Positions 42,102 through 51,464 of a stretch of DNA of 64,000 nt are shown piece by piece. The DNA comes from Bacillota bacterium (lineage in GTDB: Bacteria > Bacillota > Bacilli > Bacillales_A > Planococcaceae): contig JAHIWI010000008.1 in assembly GCA_018816185.1 (NCBI GenBank), positions 62,001 to 126,000 on the forward strand, given 5' to 3'. A model generated the notes under the pieces. It saw only the letters and a list, made by a program, of their open reading frames with translations. It made no database searches and had not been told where the DNA came from. Position 1 is the first letter of the stretch. Each line of letters starts with the position of its first letter. Position numbers and translations under genes: made by a program.

Positions 42102-43142
42102 TTATTTTTCTTGAACGCTAGAGCGTTGAAGTGTTGTTTTCGTGTTGTTCAGTAAATGTTGAATTTCTTTAAATCCAACGAAAGTTTTCTTCGTTTCATC
42201 ATATAAACGGAATCGAATTGACTTCAAACTTGTTTTAAGCGTAATGGTTGTTGCTTGGTGAAGAGGTGGTGTTAGTTCATGAGCTTGTTCTAAGTTGTAA
42301 TTTGGCACTCGTGGGCTTAAATGATGCACGTGGTGATAGCCAATGTTTCCTGTTAACCATTGGAGAACTTTTGGTAACTTGTAGAATGAGCTGCCATCAA
42401 CTGCAGCTTTCACATAATCCCATTGATCTTCATCTTCGAAATAAGAATCTTCGAATTGATGTTGAACATAGAATAACCAAATTCCAAATGAACCTGCCAC
42501 GATTAAAATCGTACCTTGGATAATCGCGAATGCTGGTAAGCCGATCCACCAAATCATTCCACCATATAATGCAACGATTGCAGCATTAATGAAATATGTG
42601 TTATTGCGCTCTTTAGGACGAGCATCCTTGCGGTTGAAACGGTTAGATACTAAGTATAAAAATAATGGTCCAAGACCAAACATAACGATAGGATTTCGAT
42701 ATAAACGGTAAGCAAAACGTCTGCCTGGTGATGCTTCGATATATTCATCAACTGTCATAACCCATACATCGCCTGTTCCACGTTTGTCTAAGTTACTGCT
42801 AGTTGCATGGTGAATAGAGTGATCACGTTTCCATTTTTCATAAGCAAACAGGGTCATAATCCCTGTGATTGTGCCTAAAATAGCATTTGCTTTTTTGTTT
42901 TTAAAGAAGGAACCGTGTGTGCAATCGTGGAAAATGATGAATACACGAACGACGAAACCTGATGCGACAATTGCTAAAACAATTGTTAAGAAAATAGAGA
43001 TGTCTAACGCTTGGTAAGCCAAAAACCATAAAATGAAGAACGGTGGAATCGTGTTAATAATTTGCTTAACACTTGCAGCCGTATCTGACTTTTCAAATTG
43101 AGCTACTTGTTTGCGTAATTGCATTGTTTTTTCTTTACTCAT
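42102..43142 (-). CDS. des: Membrane phospholipid desaturase (Des)
   Basis: 346 residues from the ATG with AAGGAGGACGCT. Three His boxes of acyl-lipid desaturases: HDCTHG, HSIHH and HHVHH, with four membrane helices. It inserts a double bond in existing phospholipid acyl chains, restoring membrane fluidity in the cold; with DesK and DesR it forms a complete thermosensory module. A 7-bp inverted repeat (TATGACA-AG-TGTCATA, 43252-43267) lies 110 bases upstream of its start. Confidence 0.9.
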   Translation of the reverse strand: MSKEKTMQLRKQVAQFEKSDTAASVKQIINTIPPFFILWFLAYQALDISIFLTIVLAIVASGFVVRVFIIFHDCTHGSFFKNKKANAILGTITGIMTLFAYEKWKRDHSIHHATSSNLDKRGTGDVWVMTVDEYIEASPGRRFAYRLYRNPIVMFGLGPLFLYLVSNRFNRKDARPKERNNTYFINAAIVALYGGMIWWIGLPAFAIIQGTILIVAGSFGIWLFYVQHQFEDSYFEDEDQWDYVKAAVDGSSFYKLPKVLQWLTGNIGYHHVHHLSPRVPNYNLEQAHELTPPLHQATTITLKTSLKSIRFRLYDETKKTFVGFKEIQHLLNNTKTTLQRSSVQEK

Positions 43143-43251
43143 AGCGTCCTCCTTGAATATCTGTAATGTTTGAATTTTCATAAATAAATCCTGTTCCTTA
43201 ATAATAGGCATTAGGAGCAGCTAATAAAAGACACAAACGTCAAGTGAAGAG

Positions 43252-43267
43252 TATGACAAGTGTCATA
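43252..43267. promoter_or_regulatory. Candidate DesR operator
   Basis: TATGACA and TGTCATA are perfect 7-bp inverted arms with an AG centre, 110 bases before the desaturase start and in the only promoter-sized gap before it. DesR is known to activate des from inverted-repeat sites in its promoter, though I cannot confirm the exact sequence. Confidence 0.45.
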
Positions 43268-43378
43268 TAGGTACGGAGTCGGATGGTTTTAATAATTCAG
43301 TATAGTGGCGTATGATTTTACTTAAGATGTGTGGCTTTTTAATAGAAAATACGTAGATAAAGGAAGGAGTATTTATTC

Positions 43379-44758
43379 ATGGAATTCAGAACTGAAAGAG
43401 ATTCTATTGGAGAGATTCAAGTACCGGCAGATAAACTTTGGGGTGCTCAAACACAACGAAGTAAAGAGAATTTTGCGATAGGGTCTGAAAAAATGCCAAT
43501 GGAATTGATTACTGCCTATGCCGTTTTGAAACAAGCTGCCGCAATCGTTAATCATCAGCTCGGCAACTTATCAGCTAGTAAAAAAGATGCCATATCTAAA
43601 GCGGCTAATGAAATTATGGAAGGTAAATGGAATGATCATTTTCCTCTTGTCGTTTGGCAAACTGGAAGTGGTACACAAACCAATATGAATGTAAACGAAG
43701 TCATTGCTAATCGGGGTAATCAGTTCTTAGTTGAAAATGAAAGTGACGAACGTTTACATCCTAATGATGATGTCAATCAATCTCAAAGCTCAAATGATTC
43801 TTTTCCAACAGCCATGCATATTGCAGGTGTCATAGCGGTTAATGAGACTTTATTGCCAAAAATTAAAGTTTTACATGACACGCTTTCTAATCAAGAAAAA
43901 GCTTTTGAATCCATCGTTAAAATCGGCCGAACTCATCTGCAAGATGCAACGCCTTTAACACTTGGTCAAGAAGTGAGTGGCTGGAAACATATGATTGCAA
44001 AGTGTGAACAAATGATTCGGGAAAGTCTTGTTCATGTACAGGAACTTGCCATAGGTGGAACGGCGGTTGGGACTGGAATTAATGCGCATCCAGAGTTCGG
44101 TGAGCGCGTAGCTAAAGAGATTAGCAAACAAACAGGCTATTCATTTACCTCTTCAAAAAACAAATTCCATGCACTGACAAGTCATGACCAATTGGTCTAT
44201 GTTCATGGTGCAATGAAAGCCTTGGCTGCGGACGTCATGAAAATTGCAAATGATGTACGCTGGTTAGCAAGTGGGCCGCGTAGTGGAATTGGAGAAATTA
44301 CGATTCCTGCAAATGAACCAGGTAGCTCAATCATGCCGGGTAAAGTGAATCCAACTCAAAGTGAAGCAATCACAATGGTTGCAACTCAAGTTATGGGGAA
44401 TGATGTGACGATCGGAATAGCTGCTAGCCAGGGGAACTTTGAGCTGAACGTATTCAAACCAGTTATTTTTTATAATTTCATGCAATCTGTTCGTTTACTG
44501 AGCGATTCCATCGGTAGTTTCCATGATCATTGTGTGGTGGGGATTGAGCCAAACAAGGAGCAACTCGAACAGCATATGAATAATTCTTTAATGCTCGTTA
44601 CAGCCCTGAATCCGCATGTAGGGTATGAAAAAGCTGCAAAAATCGCGAAACTTGCACATGAAAAAGGATTGACGTTAAAAGAAGCCGCAATGGAAACTGG
44701 GTATTTAACAGAAGAAGAATTCGATCGATTTGTAGATCCGTCGAAAATGGTGAAGTAG
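43379..44758 (+). CDS. fumC: Fumarate hydratase class II
   Basis: 459 residues. Signature [13 protein letters not shown] present, along with catalytic segment [17 protein letters not shown] and [21 protein letters not shown]. Iron-independent fumarase of the TCA cycle. An NADP-dependent oxidoreductase gene follows after 26 bases. Confidence 0.95.
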   Translation: MEFRTERDSIGEIQVPADKLWGAQTQRSKENFAIGSEKMPMELITAYAVLKQAAAIVNHQLGNLSASKKDAISKAANEIMEGKWNDHFPLVVWQTGSGTQTNMNVNEVIANRGNQFLVENESDERLHPNDDVNQSQSSNDSFPTAMHIAGVIAVNETLLPKIKVLHDTLSNQEKAFESIVKIGRTHLQDATPLTLGQEVSGWKHMIAKCEQMIRESLVHVQELAIGGTAVGTGINAHPEFGERVAKEISKQTGYSFTSSKNKFHALTSHDQLVYVHGAMKALAADVMKIANDVRWLASGPRSGIGEITIPANEPGSSIMPGKVNPTQSEAITMVATQVMGNDVTIGIAASQGNFELNVFKPVIFYNFMQSVRLLSDSIGSFHDHCVVGIEPNKEQLEQHMNNSLMLVTALNPHVGYEKAAKIAKLAHEKGLTLKEAAMETGYLTEEEFDRFVDPSKMVK

Positions 44759-44784
44759 TACTTAAGGAAGAAAGGATGAATCCA

Positions 44785-45792
44785 ATGCAAAAACAAATTT
44801 TATTAAAAAATAGACCTGAAGGAACGCCTACACATAATGATTTTGAGGTAGTTAATGTGCCAATCGCGAAATCGGAAGCGGGAGAAGTCCTTATTAAAAC
44901 AGTCTACATTTCAGTTGATCCATATTTAAGAGGTCGAATGAACGATGCGAAATCATATATTCCACCATTTCAATTGAACGAAGTTCTAACTAGTGGTGTT
45001 GTTGGGCAAGTTGTAGAATCCAAGTCATCCTTCTTTGAAAAGGGTGATCTTGTCTTAGGGGCACTCGGATGGCAAGAGTACTCAATCGCAAATGAGAAAT
45101 CTGTTAGAAAAATTGATCATACAATTGCACCTGCTTCTACGTACTTAAGCGTGTTGGGTATGACAGGCTTAACAGCATACTTCGGTTTATTAGATATTGG
45201 AAAACCAAAAGCAGATGAAACAGTGGTTGTTTCTGGAGCTGCTGGTGCAGTAGGCTCTATCGTAGGGCAAATAGCCAAAATTAAAGGTGCATATGTCGTA
45301 GGAATTGCAGGGTCAGACGAAAAAGTGAAGTTCTTACTTGATGAATTAGGTTTTGATGAGGCAATTAATTATAAAACTCAAAATGTGAAAGAAGCTTTAA
45401 AAGAGGCATGTCCAAAAGGAATAGACGTGTACTTCGAAAATGTGGGGGGAGAAATTTCAGACGCGATCTTCCCGCTACTCAATAATTTTGCACGAATTCC
45501 AGTTTGCGGTGCTATTTCTTCTTATAACAATGAACAAGTAGACGTTGGTCCTCGTGTTCAAGGGTATTTAATAAAAACAAGTTCACTGATGCAAGGATTT
45601 ACAATTGGTAACTACTCGTCTCGATATAGTGAAGGGGCAAAAGATTTAGCGACATGGTTGCAAGAAGGTAAGCTCAAATATGAAGAAACGATAACAGAAG
45701 GATTCGATCAAACAATTGACGCATTCTTAGCTTTATTTGAAGGTGCGAATATAGGAAAGTCACTTGTGAAAGTTTCAAATATAGAAAAATAG
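44785..45792 (+). CDS. NADP-dependent oxidoreductase (YncB/YfmJ-like MDR)
   Basis: 335 residues from the ATG with AGAAAGGATGAATCCA (an ATG 9 bases earlier is in the binding site). Medium-chain dehydrogenase/reductase fold without zinc: DPYLRGRMND start, NADP-binding VVSGAAGAVGSIVGQIAKIKGAYVVGIAGSDEK, and CGAISSYNN. Similar proteins reduce alkenals or curcumin (CurA). Likely co-transcribed with fumC; role otherwise unclear. Confidence 0.85.
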   Translation: MQKQILLKNRPEGTPTHNDFEVVNVPIAKSEAGEVLIKTVYISVDPYLRGRMNDAKSYIPPFQLNEVLTSGVVGQVVESKSSFFEKGDLVLGALGWQEYSIANEKSVRKIDHTIAPASTYLSVLGMTGLTAYFGLLDIGKPKADETVVVSGAAGAVGSIVGQIAKIKGAYVVGIAGSDEKVKFLLDELGFDEAINYKTQNVKEALKEACPKGIDVYFENVGGEISDAIFPLLNNFARIPVCGAISSYNNEQVDVGPRVQGYLIKTSSLMQGFTIGNYSSRYSEGAKDLATWLQEGKLKYEETITEGFDQTIDAFLALFEGANIGKSLVKVSNIEK

Positions 45793-45803
45793 ACATGAAC
45801 TCT

Positions 45804-45837
45804 AACCGCATCGGATTAATATCCGAGCGGTTTTTTT
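45804..45837 (+). terminator. Terminator after fumC operon
   Basis: AACCGC/GCGGTT with ATCGGA/TCCGA pairing around TTAATA, then eight T. Confidence 0.7.
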
Positions 45838-45953
45838 ACCGAATAACTTGTAGTTTTGAAACCTTTTTGCAGGAGCATGCGTATGAAGAAGAGAATAGAT
45901 AGTAAATACTTAATCATGAAGATAGACTTACATAATAAAAGTGGGGTGGAGAG

Positions 45954-46205
45954 ATGACAGGTACGATTGCAGTTATCATGATTTTTTCAATACCGATTAT
46001 TGCCATAGTGAGCGATCACTTAAAATCAAATACGAAGCAAAAGGCTAAGATGCTTGCTACAGAATTAGAAATAGAAAAGGTAAAGCAACAAAACTTCCTC
46101 GCAGAAACAGAAAAAATGCGACTTGAACTTCAGAAGATGCAAATAGATTATGCACACACGACAGATCCTATTTTGATAGAGCTTCAAAAGGAAAAAGCTA
46201 TTTAA
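45954..46205 (+). CDS. Small single-helix coiled-coil protein
   Basis: 83 residues: N-terminal membrane helix (about 3-20), then a long charged coiled-coil helix (SNTKQKAKMLATELEIEKVKQQNFLAETEKMRLELQKMQID). The architecture matches PspB-like membrane proteins, but no motif settles it. ATG follows GGGGTGGAGAG. Unknown function. Confidence 0.6.
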   Translation: MTGTIAVIMIFSIPIIAIVSDHLKSNTKQKAKMLATELEIEKVKQQNFLAETEKMRLELQKMQIDYAHTTDPILIELQKEKAI

Positions 46206-46373
46206 TAATATGGATAACTAAAGTGGTTGGCTATTTCTTACAACTTTGGGGAATAGCAATCATAATAGATTCGACATGCTAACTTTCCTTAATACGGCTA
46301 TAAATTGAAGCAATAGATTCGAAGGTGTATATCCTTTTATAATCGGAGATATCCATTAATATATTTGTATTTT

Positions 46374-46494
46374 TGATTGAAATGGAGGCGGCGACTCCAG
46401 CGGAATTAGCAAGAACTGAAGACCCTGGACTGAGCCACGCGAAGGAGGCGGCTGAAGTCTTGCCCGCGGAAAGCGTCCGCTGAAATGGAAATCA
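46374..46494. repeat. Dispersed GC-richer repeat, copy 3
   Basis: 121 bp bounded by TGATT and AATCA, sharing with copy 2 the blocks GGCGGCGACTCC, GACCCTGGACTGAGCC and GGAAAGCGTCCGCTGAAATG. The 46206-46373 stretch before it has no supported feature. Confidence 0.6.
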
Positions 46495-46512
46495 GAAAGT
46501 TCCTCTAGCTAG

Positions 46513-46567
46513 AAAAACGGCTGTACCAAGAATCACGAAAAGTGAATCTTGATACAGCCGCTTTTTG
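46513..46567 (-). terminator. Terminator of the glutamate dehydrogenase gene
   Basis: AAAAACGGCTGTA and TACAGCCGCTTTTT with inner CAAGAATCAC/GTGAATCTTG pairing. It lies past the minus-strand gdh stop codon. Confidence 0.7.
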
Positions 46568-46613
46568 ATTATGTTCCTGTACAGTTGTTATGCAAATATT
46601 TAACAGAGCAGTA

Positions 46614-47993
46614 TTAATAAAGCTTCCCTTGACGATAAAGCACTGTCGATAGACGCATAACCGAATGGATGAAACAATTTTGACGTAGTGGGAATGGATC
46701 CCCAAAATATTGTGGCAAAATCGTATCCATCGTATGTTTCATCTTAGCGATCAGTTGGTTATGAACTTCTTCTTCGCTGAAGAACTGCGTTTCACGACCT
46801 TGAAGCCATTCTAAATAAGAAACAATCACACCACCGGCATTTGCCAAGATATCTGGTAAGATAACGACGCCTTTTTGACTTAAATAGTTATCCGCTTCTT
46901 CAGTCGTTGGCGCATTCGCCCCTTCGACTATAATTCCCGCTTTAATATCGGCTTTATTTCCATCGTGTAATTGATTTTCCAAAGCAGCTAAAAATAAAAC
47001 ATCAATATCCATCGTTAAGATATCTTCACGAGGCTGAATAGTCGCTATAATTCCTGCTGATGACAATTGTTCTTCGGTGCTCGGTAGATCACCGCGGTTT
47101 GAAGCTGTGAACGCAACTAATGCTGGAATATCCAGTCCTTCTGCGTTATATAAAGTTGCATTCCGATCACTTACCGCAACCACTTTATTTTTTATATAAT
47201 CGCATTTATAAGCTTCTAGTGCTGTGACAGAACCTACATTACCAAACCCTTGAACAGCTACAGTTAACGGGCGATTAGCATAGGAAAGTGCTGTTTTAGC
47301 AAATGGATTTGTCGATGCAGATAAATTATTTGCATTCGCATTCAAATAGTCATGCATTAAATAACGGAATGTGAAATATACCCCTTTACCAGTTGCTTCA
47401 CGACGTCCAAGAGATCCGCCGTTTGCGACACTCTTGCCGGTAAAGCTGCCTAAATAAGGTTTTCCGTGATTTATTTTTTTGTATTCTGCCATCATCCAAT
47501 CCATTTCGCGTTCACCTGAACCAACGTCTGGAGCGGGGATGTCTTTATCAGGTCCGATTACATGATTAAAGTATCGGACATATTTAACACAAATTCGATG
47601 CAATTCCTTATCGGAGAAAGATTTAGGGTCAACCACGATTCCACCTTTACCACCACCGAAAGGAACATTATGAAGTGCATTTTTTAAAGTCATAAGAAAT
47701 GCTAAGTTTGTCACTTCTTCTTCGTTAACGCTCTCGTGAAAACGAATCCCGCCTTTATAAGGTCCTAAAGCGTCATTGTGATGAACGCGATAAGAAGGAA
47801 TTCGGACGACTTCGCCATTTTCTAACGGCAACCTTAAAAACGATTTATGTATTTGGTTAGGTGTCGATAGAATGGCGTTTAAGGATTTGAAAGCTTTGAC
47901 TCTCATGTCCTCTTTTAAATCAGGTAAAAACAGTTTGTTGTCCATTAATGCATCCAAAGATTGTTGAATAATCGATCTTGTTTGTTCTTCCAC
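46614..47993 (-). CDS. Glu/Leu/Phe/Val dehydrogenase family (probable glutamate dehydrogenase)
   Basis: 459 residues from a GTG with GCGGAGGTGCTTCACTA. The substrate domain carries GPYKGGIRFHESVNEEEVTNLAFLMTLKNALHNVPFGGGKGGIVVDP (catalytic Lys in KGGIR and GGGKGG), then IPAPDVGSGEREMDWMMAEYKK and a Rossmann domain (VAVQGFGNVGSVTALEAYKCD). It is longer than RocG (424). It interconverts glutamate and 2-oxoglutarate with NAD(P). A 21-bp element shared with the HxlR upstream region lies 69 bases upstream. Confidence 0.85.
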   Translation of the reverse strand: MEEQTRSIIQQSLDALMDNKLFLPDLKEDMRVKAFKSLNAILSTPNQIHKSFLRLPLENGEVVRIPSYRVHHNDALGPYKGGIRFHESVNEEEVTNLAFLMTLKNALHNVPFGGGKGGIVVDPKSFSDKELHRICVKYVRYFNHVIGPDKDIPAPDVGSGEREMDWMMAEYKKINHGKPYLGSFTGKSVANGGSLGRREATGKGVYFTFRYLMHDYLNANANNLSASTNPFAKTALSYANRPLTVAVQGFGNVGSVTALEAYKCDYIKNKVVAVSDRNATLYNAEGLDIPALVAFTASNRGDLPSTEEQLSSAGIIATIQPREDILTMDIDVLFLAALENQLHDGNKADIKAGIIVEGANAPTTEEADNYLSQKGVVILPDILANAGGVIVSYLEWLQGRETQFFSEEEVHNQLIAKMKHTMDTILPQYFGDPFPLRQNCFIHSVMRLSTVLYRQGKLY

Positions 47994-48094
47994 TAGTGAA
48001 GCACCTCCGCTAAAGTAAGTTCTCTTCTATCTATACCCAAAGAAGACTTCAATAACCAATGATCTTTATCAAATCTAAGCATTTTAAACTCTTT

Positions 48095-48382
48095 TTAAAC
48101 CCATTGCTTCTTTTCAACATCAAAATTCTTTTCAGCCCAAGCGATGCCATCGTCTACGGAATCCACTTTGTAATCATCTTGAACATCCCAATTTTGATCA
48201 CACATGAAAACATAATAGTCGTTTTCTTCTTCATAATGAACAATCGCTAAACTCATAATTGTTACTTCTGTTGTTGATCCATCCTTTTCTTCAAAAAACA
48301 TCATGCCTAGCTTTTGATCTTCAGGACTTACGGTATGTTTGATGACTAAACCACCGTCCAGTTCTTTTGGTACTTCTTGCAT
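48095..48382 (-). CDS. Hypothetical acidic protein
   Basis: 95 residues, ATG after AAAGAGGTGCATTTAT. Acidic, with several aromatic residues (HYEEENDYYVFMCDQNWDVQDDYKVDSVDDGIAWAEKNF). No signal or membrane segment. I do not recognise a family. Confidence 0.5.
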   Translation of the reverse strand: MQEVPKELDGGLVIKHTVSPEDQKLGMMFFEEKDGSTTEVTIMSLAIVHYEEENDYYVFMCDQNWDVQDDYKVDSVDDGIAWAEKNFDVEKKQWV

Positions 48383-48425
48383 ATAAATGCACCTCTTTCT
48401 GTTGTAAGTAGCTTGTCCTTTATTT

Positions 48426-48866
48426 TTACCATAGTGTAGGTTTGATTACCATTAGAGCTAACATTAGTGCAAGTAAACCGATATAAGTCCATGTCGATGT
48501 TTTCAATTGTTTGAGTAATAATTGTTTATCTGAATTCGATTCTTCCATTTTCTTTAGTTTTGGTGAAAATGCACGGGCTAAAAAGAAAATCGAAATGACC
48601 ATTAACGCAATGGTTGAAATAATCCAAGGGGTTTTCCAACTCCATGGTCCCATTATAACCAATAGAATGCCCGATCCAACGAGCACATGACCGGCATGTT
48701 TAATTAAACGTACGATAGAGCGGAAAATCGAAATGTATGCTTTGTTAGTGTGATCATTAGAATGATGCATTTTACTTAGTAATGAAAATAAAACAAATAG
48801 AGGTCCAATTGAAACAACGGCACTCAAAACGTGAATGAAAATAATTGCTACATACAACTCGTTCAT
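48426..48866 (-). CDS. Four-helix membrane protein (DUF2269-like)
   Basis: 146 residues with four hydrophobic helices (about 5-27, 55-73, 79-97 and 125-142). Start MNELYVAIIFIHVLSAVVSIGPLFVLFSLLSK resembles DUF2269/YkwA-type membrane proteins. Begins 2 bases after the ASCH gene stop, so an operon. Function unknown. Confidence 0.55.
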   Translation of the reverse strand: MNELYVAIIFIHVLSAVVSIGPLFVLFSLLSKMHHSNDHTNKAYISIFRSIVRLIKHAGHVLVGSGILLVIMGPWSWKTPWIISTIALMVISIFFLARAFSPKLKKMEESNSDKQLLLKQLKTSTWTYIGLLALMLALMVIKPTLW

Positions 48867-48868
48867 AA

Positions 48869-49216
48869 TTACTCCCGAACCTGACTAAATTCATGAACCC
48901 ATACCTTCATAGTAGGTAACCAAGGCATTCCTGGATGATAAGACAAAATGGATTGTTTGTAAGCTTCTACGGAATCATATCCTTCTTGTTGTGCATGTAC
49001 ATCTGTAAGTTCTCCGAGTGATTGATGATAGACTTGATCCACTCTAAACGATTGACCATCTAACACCATAATCTCTCCCACATCCGCATAACGACCATTT
49101 CGGCGTGTGGCTGTTTTTTCACCCTTTAATACTTTTTCAACATCAGATTTCATTGTCACTAATTTTTCGATTGAACATGTTTTTGCTGGTAAATGTGTAT
49201 CGTGCTGATTTGTCAT
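48869..49216 (-). CDS. ASCH domain protein
   Basis: 115 residues from ATG 49216 with AAAGGTGGAAAAACAC. An ASCH fold: KVLKGEKTATRRNGRYADVGEIMVLDGQSFRVDQVYHQSLGELTDVHAQQEGYDSVEAYKQ. These PUA-like domains bind RNA or nucleotide-like ligands. First gene of a two-gene operon with the membrane protein. Confidence 0.7.
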   Translation of the reverse strand: MTNQHDTHLPAKTCSIEKLVTMKSDVEKVLKGEKTATRRNGRYADVGEIMVLDGQSFRVDQVYHQSLGELTDVHAQQEGYDSVEAYKQSILSYHPGMPWLPTMKVWVHEFSQVRE

Positions 49217-49350
49217 GTGTTTTTCCACCTTTAATTGTTGTTAGTTAACGTGCATTCATGGGTATCTTGTTAAAAAGCATGTTATTACATATTGTACACG
49301 TGAAAAGGAGTAGAACCAAATAGCTCCTATTTCGAAAAGGGGGATTTTCC

Positions 49351-50280
49351 ATGATTGAAAACAAAAATGAGACCGTTTTGGCAAAACAAACGGTCAATCG
49401 AATAGAAGAAATAGCAGGGACTTACTCAGGGTATCGACGTGCACATGCAAAAGGTGAAACCTATGAAGCTGAATTTTCACCTTCTGGAGCCGCTGCTTCA
49501 TTTACTACAGCTGAACATTTACAAAACACTAATGTGAAGGCTAATGTTCGCTTTTCAAATGCTTCACCTAATCCATCGACGCCAGATCGGTTATCCATCA
49601 TTAAAGGAATGTCTGTCCAGTTTCATTTACCTTCTGGAGAAATAGCTAATTTAGTAGGTGTTACGATTCCGATTTTTGTTACCAAATCACCACAAACATT
49701 TTTTGAGTTGTTAAATACAGTCAATTCTTTTAAAGAGGGAAAGCCACATTTTAGAGACATGGTAAAACTATTTGCATCCTATCCGGAGAGTCGAGCGGCA
49801 ATACAAATCATTCGCAAACTCGAAAACACTAAGAGTTATGCAACAGCTGCCTATTATACGATGCATGCATTTTATTTGGTTAATAAAGAAGGGAATCGTG
49901 TACCCGTAAAATTCGAATGGATACCTGAAGCTGGAATCGAGACATTGGCTGTAAAAGAAATGGTTGGTTTACCTAAAGACTATTTAGAAAATGAAATACA
50001 AAACCGACTGGAAAATGAACAAGTTAAGTTTCGGTTGGAAATTGTATTAGGTGAACCGGGTGACCTAACCGATGATCCAACAAGAGAGTGGCCGAAGGAT
50101 CGTAAAAGAATAGATGCGGGAGTTTTATCGATCAATAGAATCGCGACTGAAGTTAGCGATGACATCGTATTTGATCCAACGGTAGTACCTAAAGGAATCG
50201 AATGTTCGGATGATGAGATCTTATTATTCCGAAAACACGCCTATACTGTATCTCATGAAAGAAGAAGTAAAGGAGAGTAA
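49351..50280 (+). CDS. Catalase-related heme peroxidase (mini-catalase)
   Basis: 309 residues, small for a catalase (usually about 480) and similar in length to SrpA-type heme proteins. The distal His motif RRAHAKG and Asn in NVRFSNAS are present, as is the proximal heme-ligating Tyr in FRKHAYTVSHERR. Likely a catalase-related peroxidase with low catalase activity. ATG follows AAAAGGGGGATTTTCC. No signal peptide. Confidence 0.8.
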   Translation: MIENKNETVLAKQTVNRIEEIAGTYSGYRRAHAKGETYEAEFSPSGAAASFTTAEHLQNTNVKANVRFSNASPNPSTPDRLSIIKGMSVQFHLPSGEIANLVGVTIPIFVTKSPQTFFELLNTVNSFKEGKPHFRDMVKLFASYPESRAAIQIIRKLENTKSYATAAYYTMHAFYLVNKEGNRVPVKFEWIPEAGIETLAVKEMVGLPKDYLENEIQNRLENEQVKFRLEIVLGEPGDLTDDPTREWPKDRKRIDAGVLSINRIATEVSDDIVFDPTVVPKGIECSDDEILLFRKHAYTVSHERRSKGE

Positions 50281-50327
50281 AACTAAAATTGCTTTCACTT
50301 TTTTAAATTGTTTGATTGAAAATGAAG

Positions 50328-50393
50328 GTGGTCGGCTATTTCTTTCGCTTTTCGCGAACGAAGCGCCAGTCTCCTCTGAACAGAATTGTGCAC
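50328..50393. repeat. Decayed inverted copy of the MITE-like repeat
   Basis: GGTCGGCTATTTCTTTCGCTTTTCGCG (read in two parts) matches the reverse complement of the right end of the 3635-3803 element, and GAATTGTGCAC matches half of its central palindrome. It adjoins copy 4 of the related repeat. Confidence 0.5.
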
Positions 50394-50420
50394 CTTTATG
50401 TATTTAGCAGCGATTTTAGT

Positions 50421-50619
50421 TGATTGGAATGGAGGTGGCGACTCCGGCGGAATCAGCAGATGGTTTGTGCACCGAAAGCGAAGCGGCAGGTGCAAGATCT
50501 GAAGACCCTGGAGCGGATTACAGAAGAACAAAGACTAAGTACGCCACGTCGTGTGGCAACGTCTTTGAAACCAACATCCTGTTGGCCTCCGCGGAAAGAG
50601 TCCACTGTAATGTAAATCA
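50421..50619. repeat. Dispersed GC-richer repeat, copy 4, expanded
   Basis: 199 bp bounded by TGATT and AATCA. It shares GGCGACTCC, GACCCTGGA and GCGGAAAG-GTCC blocks with copies 2 and 3 but has an insertion of about 70-80 bp in its middle with further inverted motifs (CACCGAAAGCG and similar). Short frames across it (87 and 63 residues) are not credible genes. The remainder of 50281-50771 holds no supported gene. Confidence 0.5.
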
Positions 50620-50771
50620 ACAGTTGTTATTTGTCTCCAGTCATGAGAGGTATTCTATAAATTGCTCTGTTACCATATGCTAAATAAAGAAAAAAACTAA
50701 ATGTCATCTCTTTGGCATATACTAACAATTGGCATATGTGTTTTTATCATTTGCGTAAAGGAGATTAAAAT

Positions 50772-51317
50772 ATGAGTATTGCTGTTATATATGGAAGTAC
50801 CCGTGATAACGGAAATACAGAAGAATTAACGGAAATCGTCATTCAGGATTTGGATGTTGAAAAGATCGTGTTGCGGAACTACGAAATAAAACCGATTCAT
50901 GACCAACGCCATGAAGAGGCCGGATTCTCTCCGATTGAAGATGACTACGACGGTTTAATAGAACGAATGATGAAACATGACACGCTTATATTCGCGACAC
51001 CTGTTTATTGGTATAGCATGAGTGGAACAATGAAAAACTTCGTGGATCGCTGGTCACAAACGATGCGCGATTCAAATTTCCCGAACTTCAAGGAACAGTT
51101 AGGAACAAAAAAAGCATATGTAATCGCTGTTGGAGGAGATAATCCTCGTTTAAAAGGATTACCGTTGATTCAGCAGTTCAATTATATTTTTGAGTTTATG
51201 GGCATTTCATTCGAAGGGTATGTTTTAGGGAAAGCTAGTCGACCAGGTGATATTTTAGTCGACCAAGTGGCATTTGCTACGGCAACCGATCTAAACTTGA
51301 AACTGAAAGATCAATAA
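50772..51317 (+). CDS. NADPH-dependent FMN reductase-like flavoprotein
   Basis: 181 residues, flavodoxin-like fold: VIYGSTRDNGNTEELTEIV binds FMN phosphate, and FATPVYWYSMSGTMKNFVDRW is the second FMN/substrate motif. Similar to B. subtilis YwqN and azoreductase/quinone reductases. ATG follows AAAGGAGATTAAAAT. Terminator at 51321. Confidence 0.85.
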   Translation: MSIAVIYGSTRDNGNTEELTEIVIQDLDVEKIVLRNYEIKPIHDQRHEEAGFSPIEDDYDGLIERMMKHDTLIFATPVYWYSMSGTMKNFVDRWSQTMRDSNFPNFKEQLGTKKAYVIAVGGDNPRLKGLPLIQQFNYIFEFMGISFEGYVLGKASRPGDILVDQVAFATATDLNLKLKDQ

Positions 51318-51320
51318 TCA

Positions 51321-51366
51321 GCACCAAGTGCTTCGGAGAATATCCGCTCTGCACTTGGTGTTTTTA
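51321..51366 (+). terminator. Terminator after the FMN reductase gene
   Basis: CACCAAGTG and CACTTGGTG with inner CTTCGGA/TCCGCT pairing, then five T. Confidence 0.75.
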
Positions 51367-51464
51367 GCTGTCACATTCACTCAAAATTTCTTCTTTGAAC
51401 GAAAAGGAGTATTATGGAATAAAATTATTTTTTTCAAAAGGTTTTTTAAAGGAGATGAATGTAT

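Noticed and set aside
46505..46705. 66-codon minus frame overlapping the gdh end
   Set aside because: It crosses the gdh terminator and repeats no known family.
50420..50683. Two overlapping short frames (87 and 63 codons)
   Set aside because: They cover dispersed repeat copy 4 and follow no coding signal.
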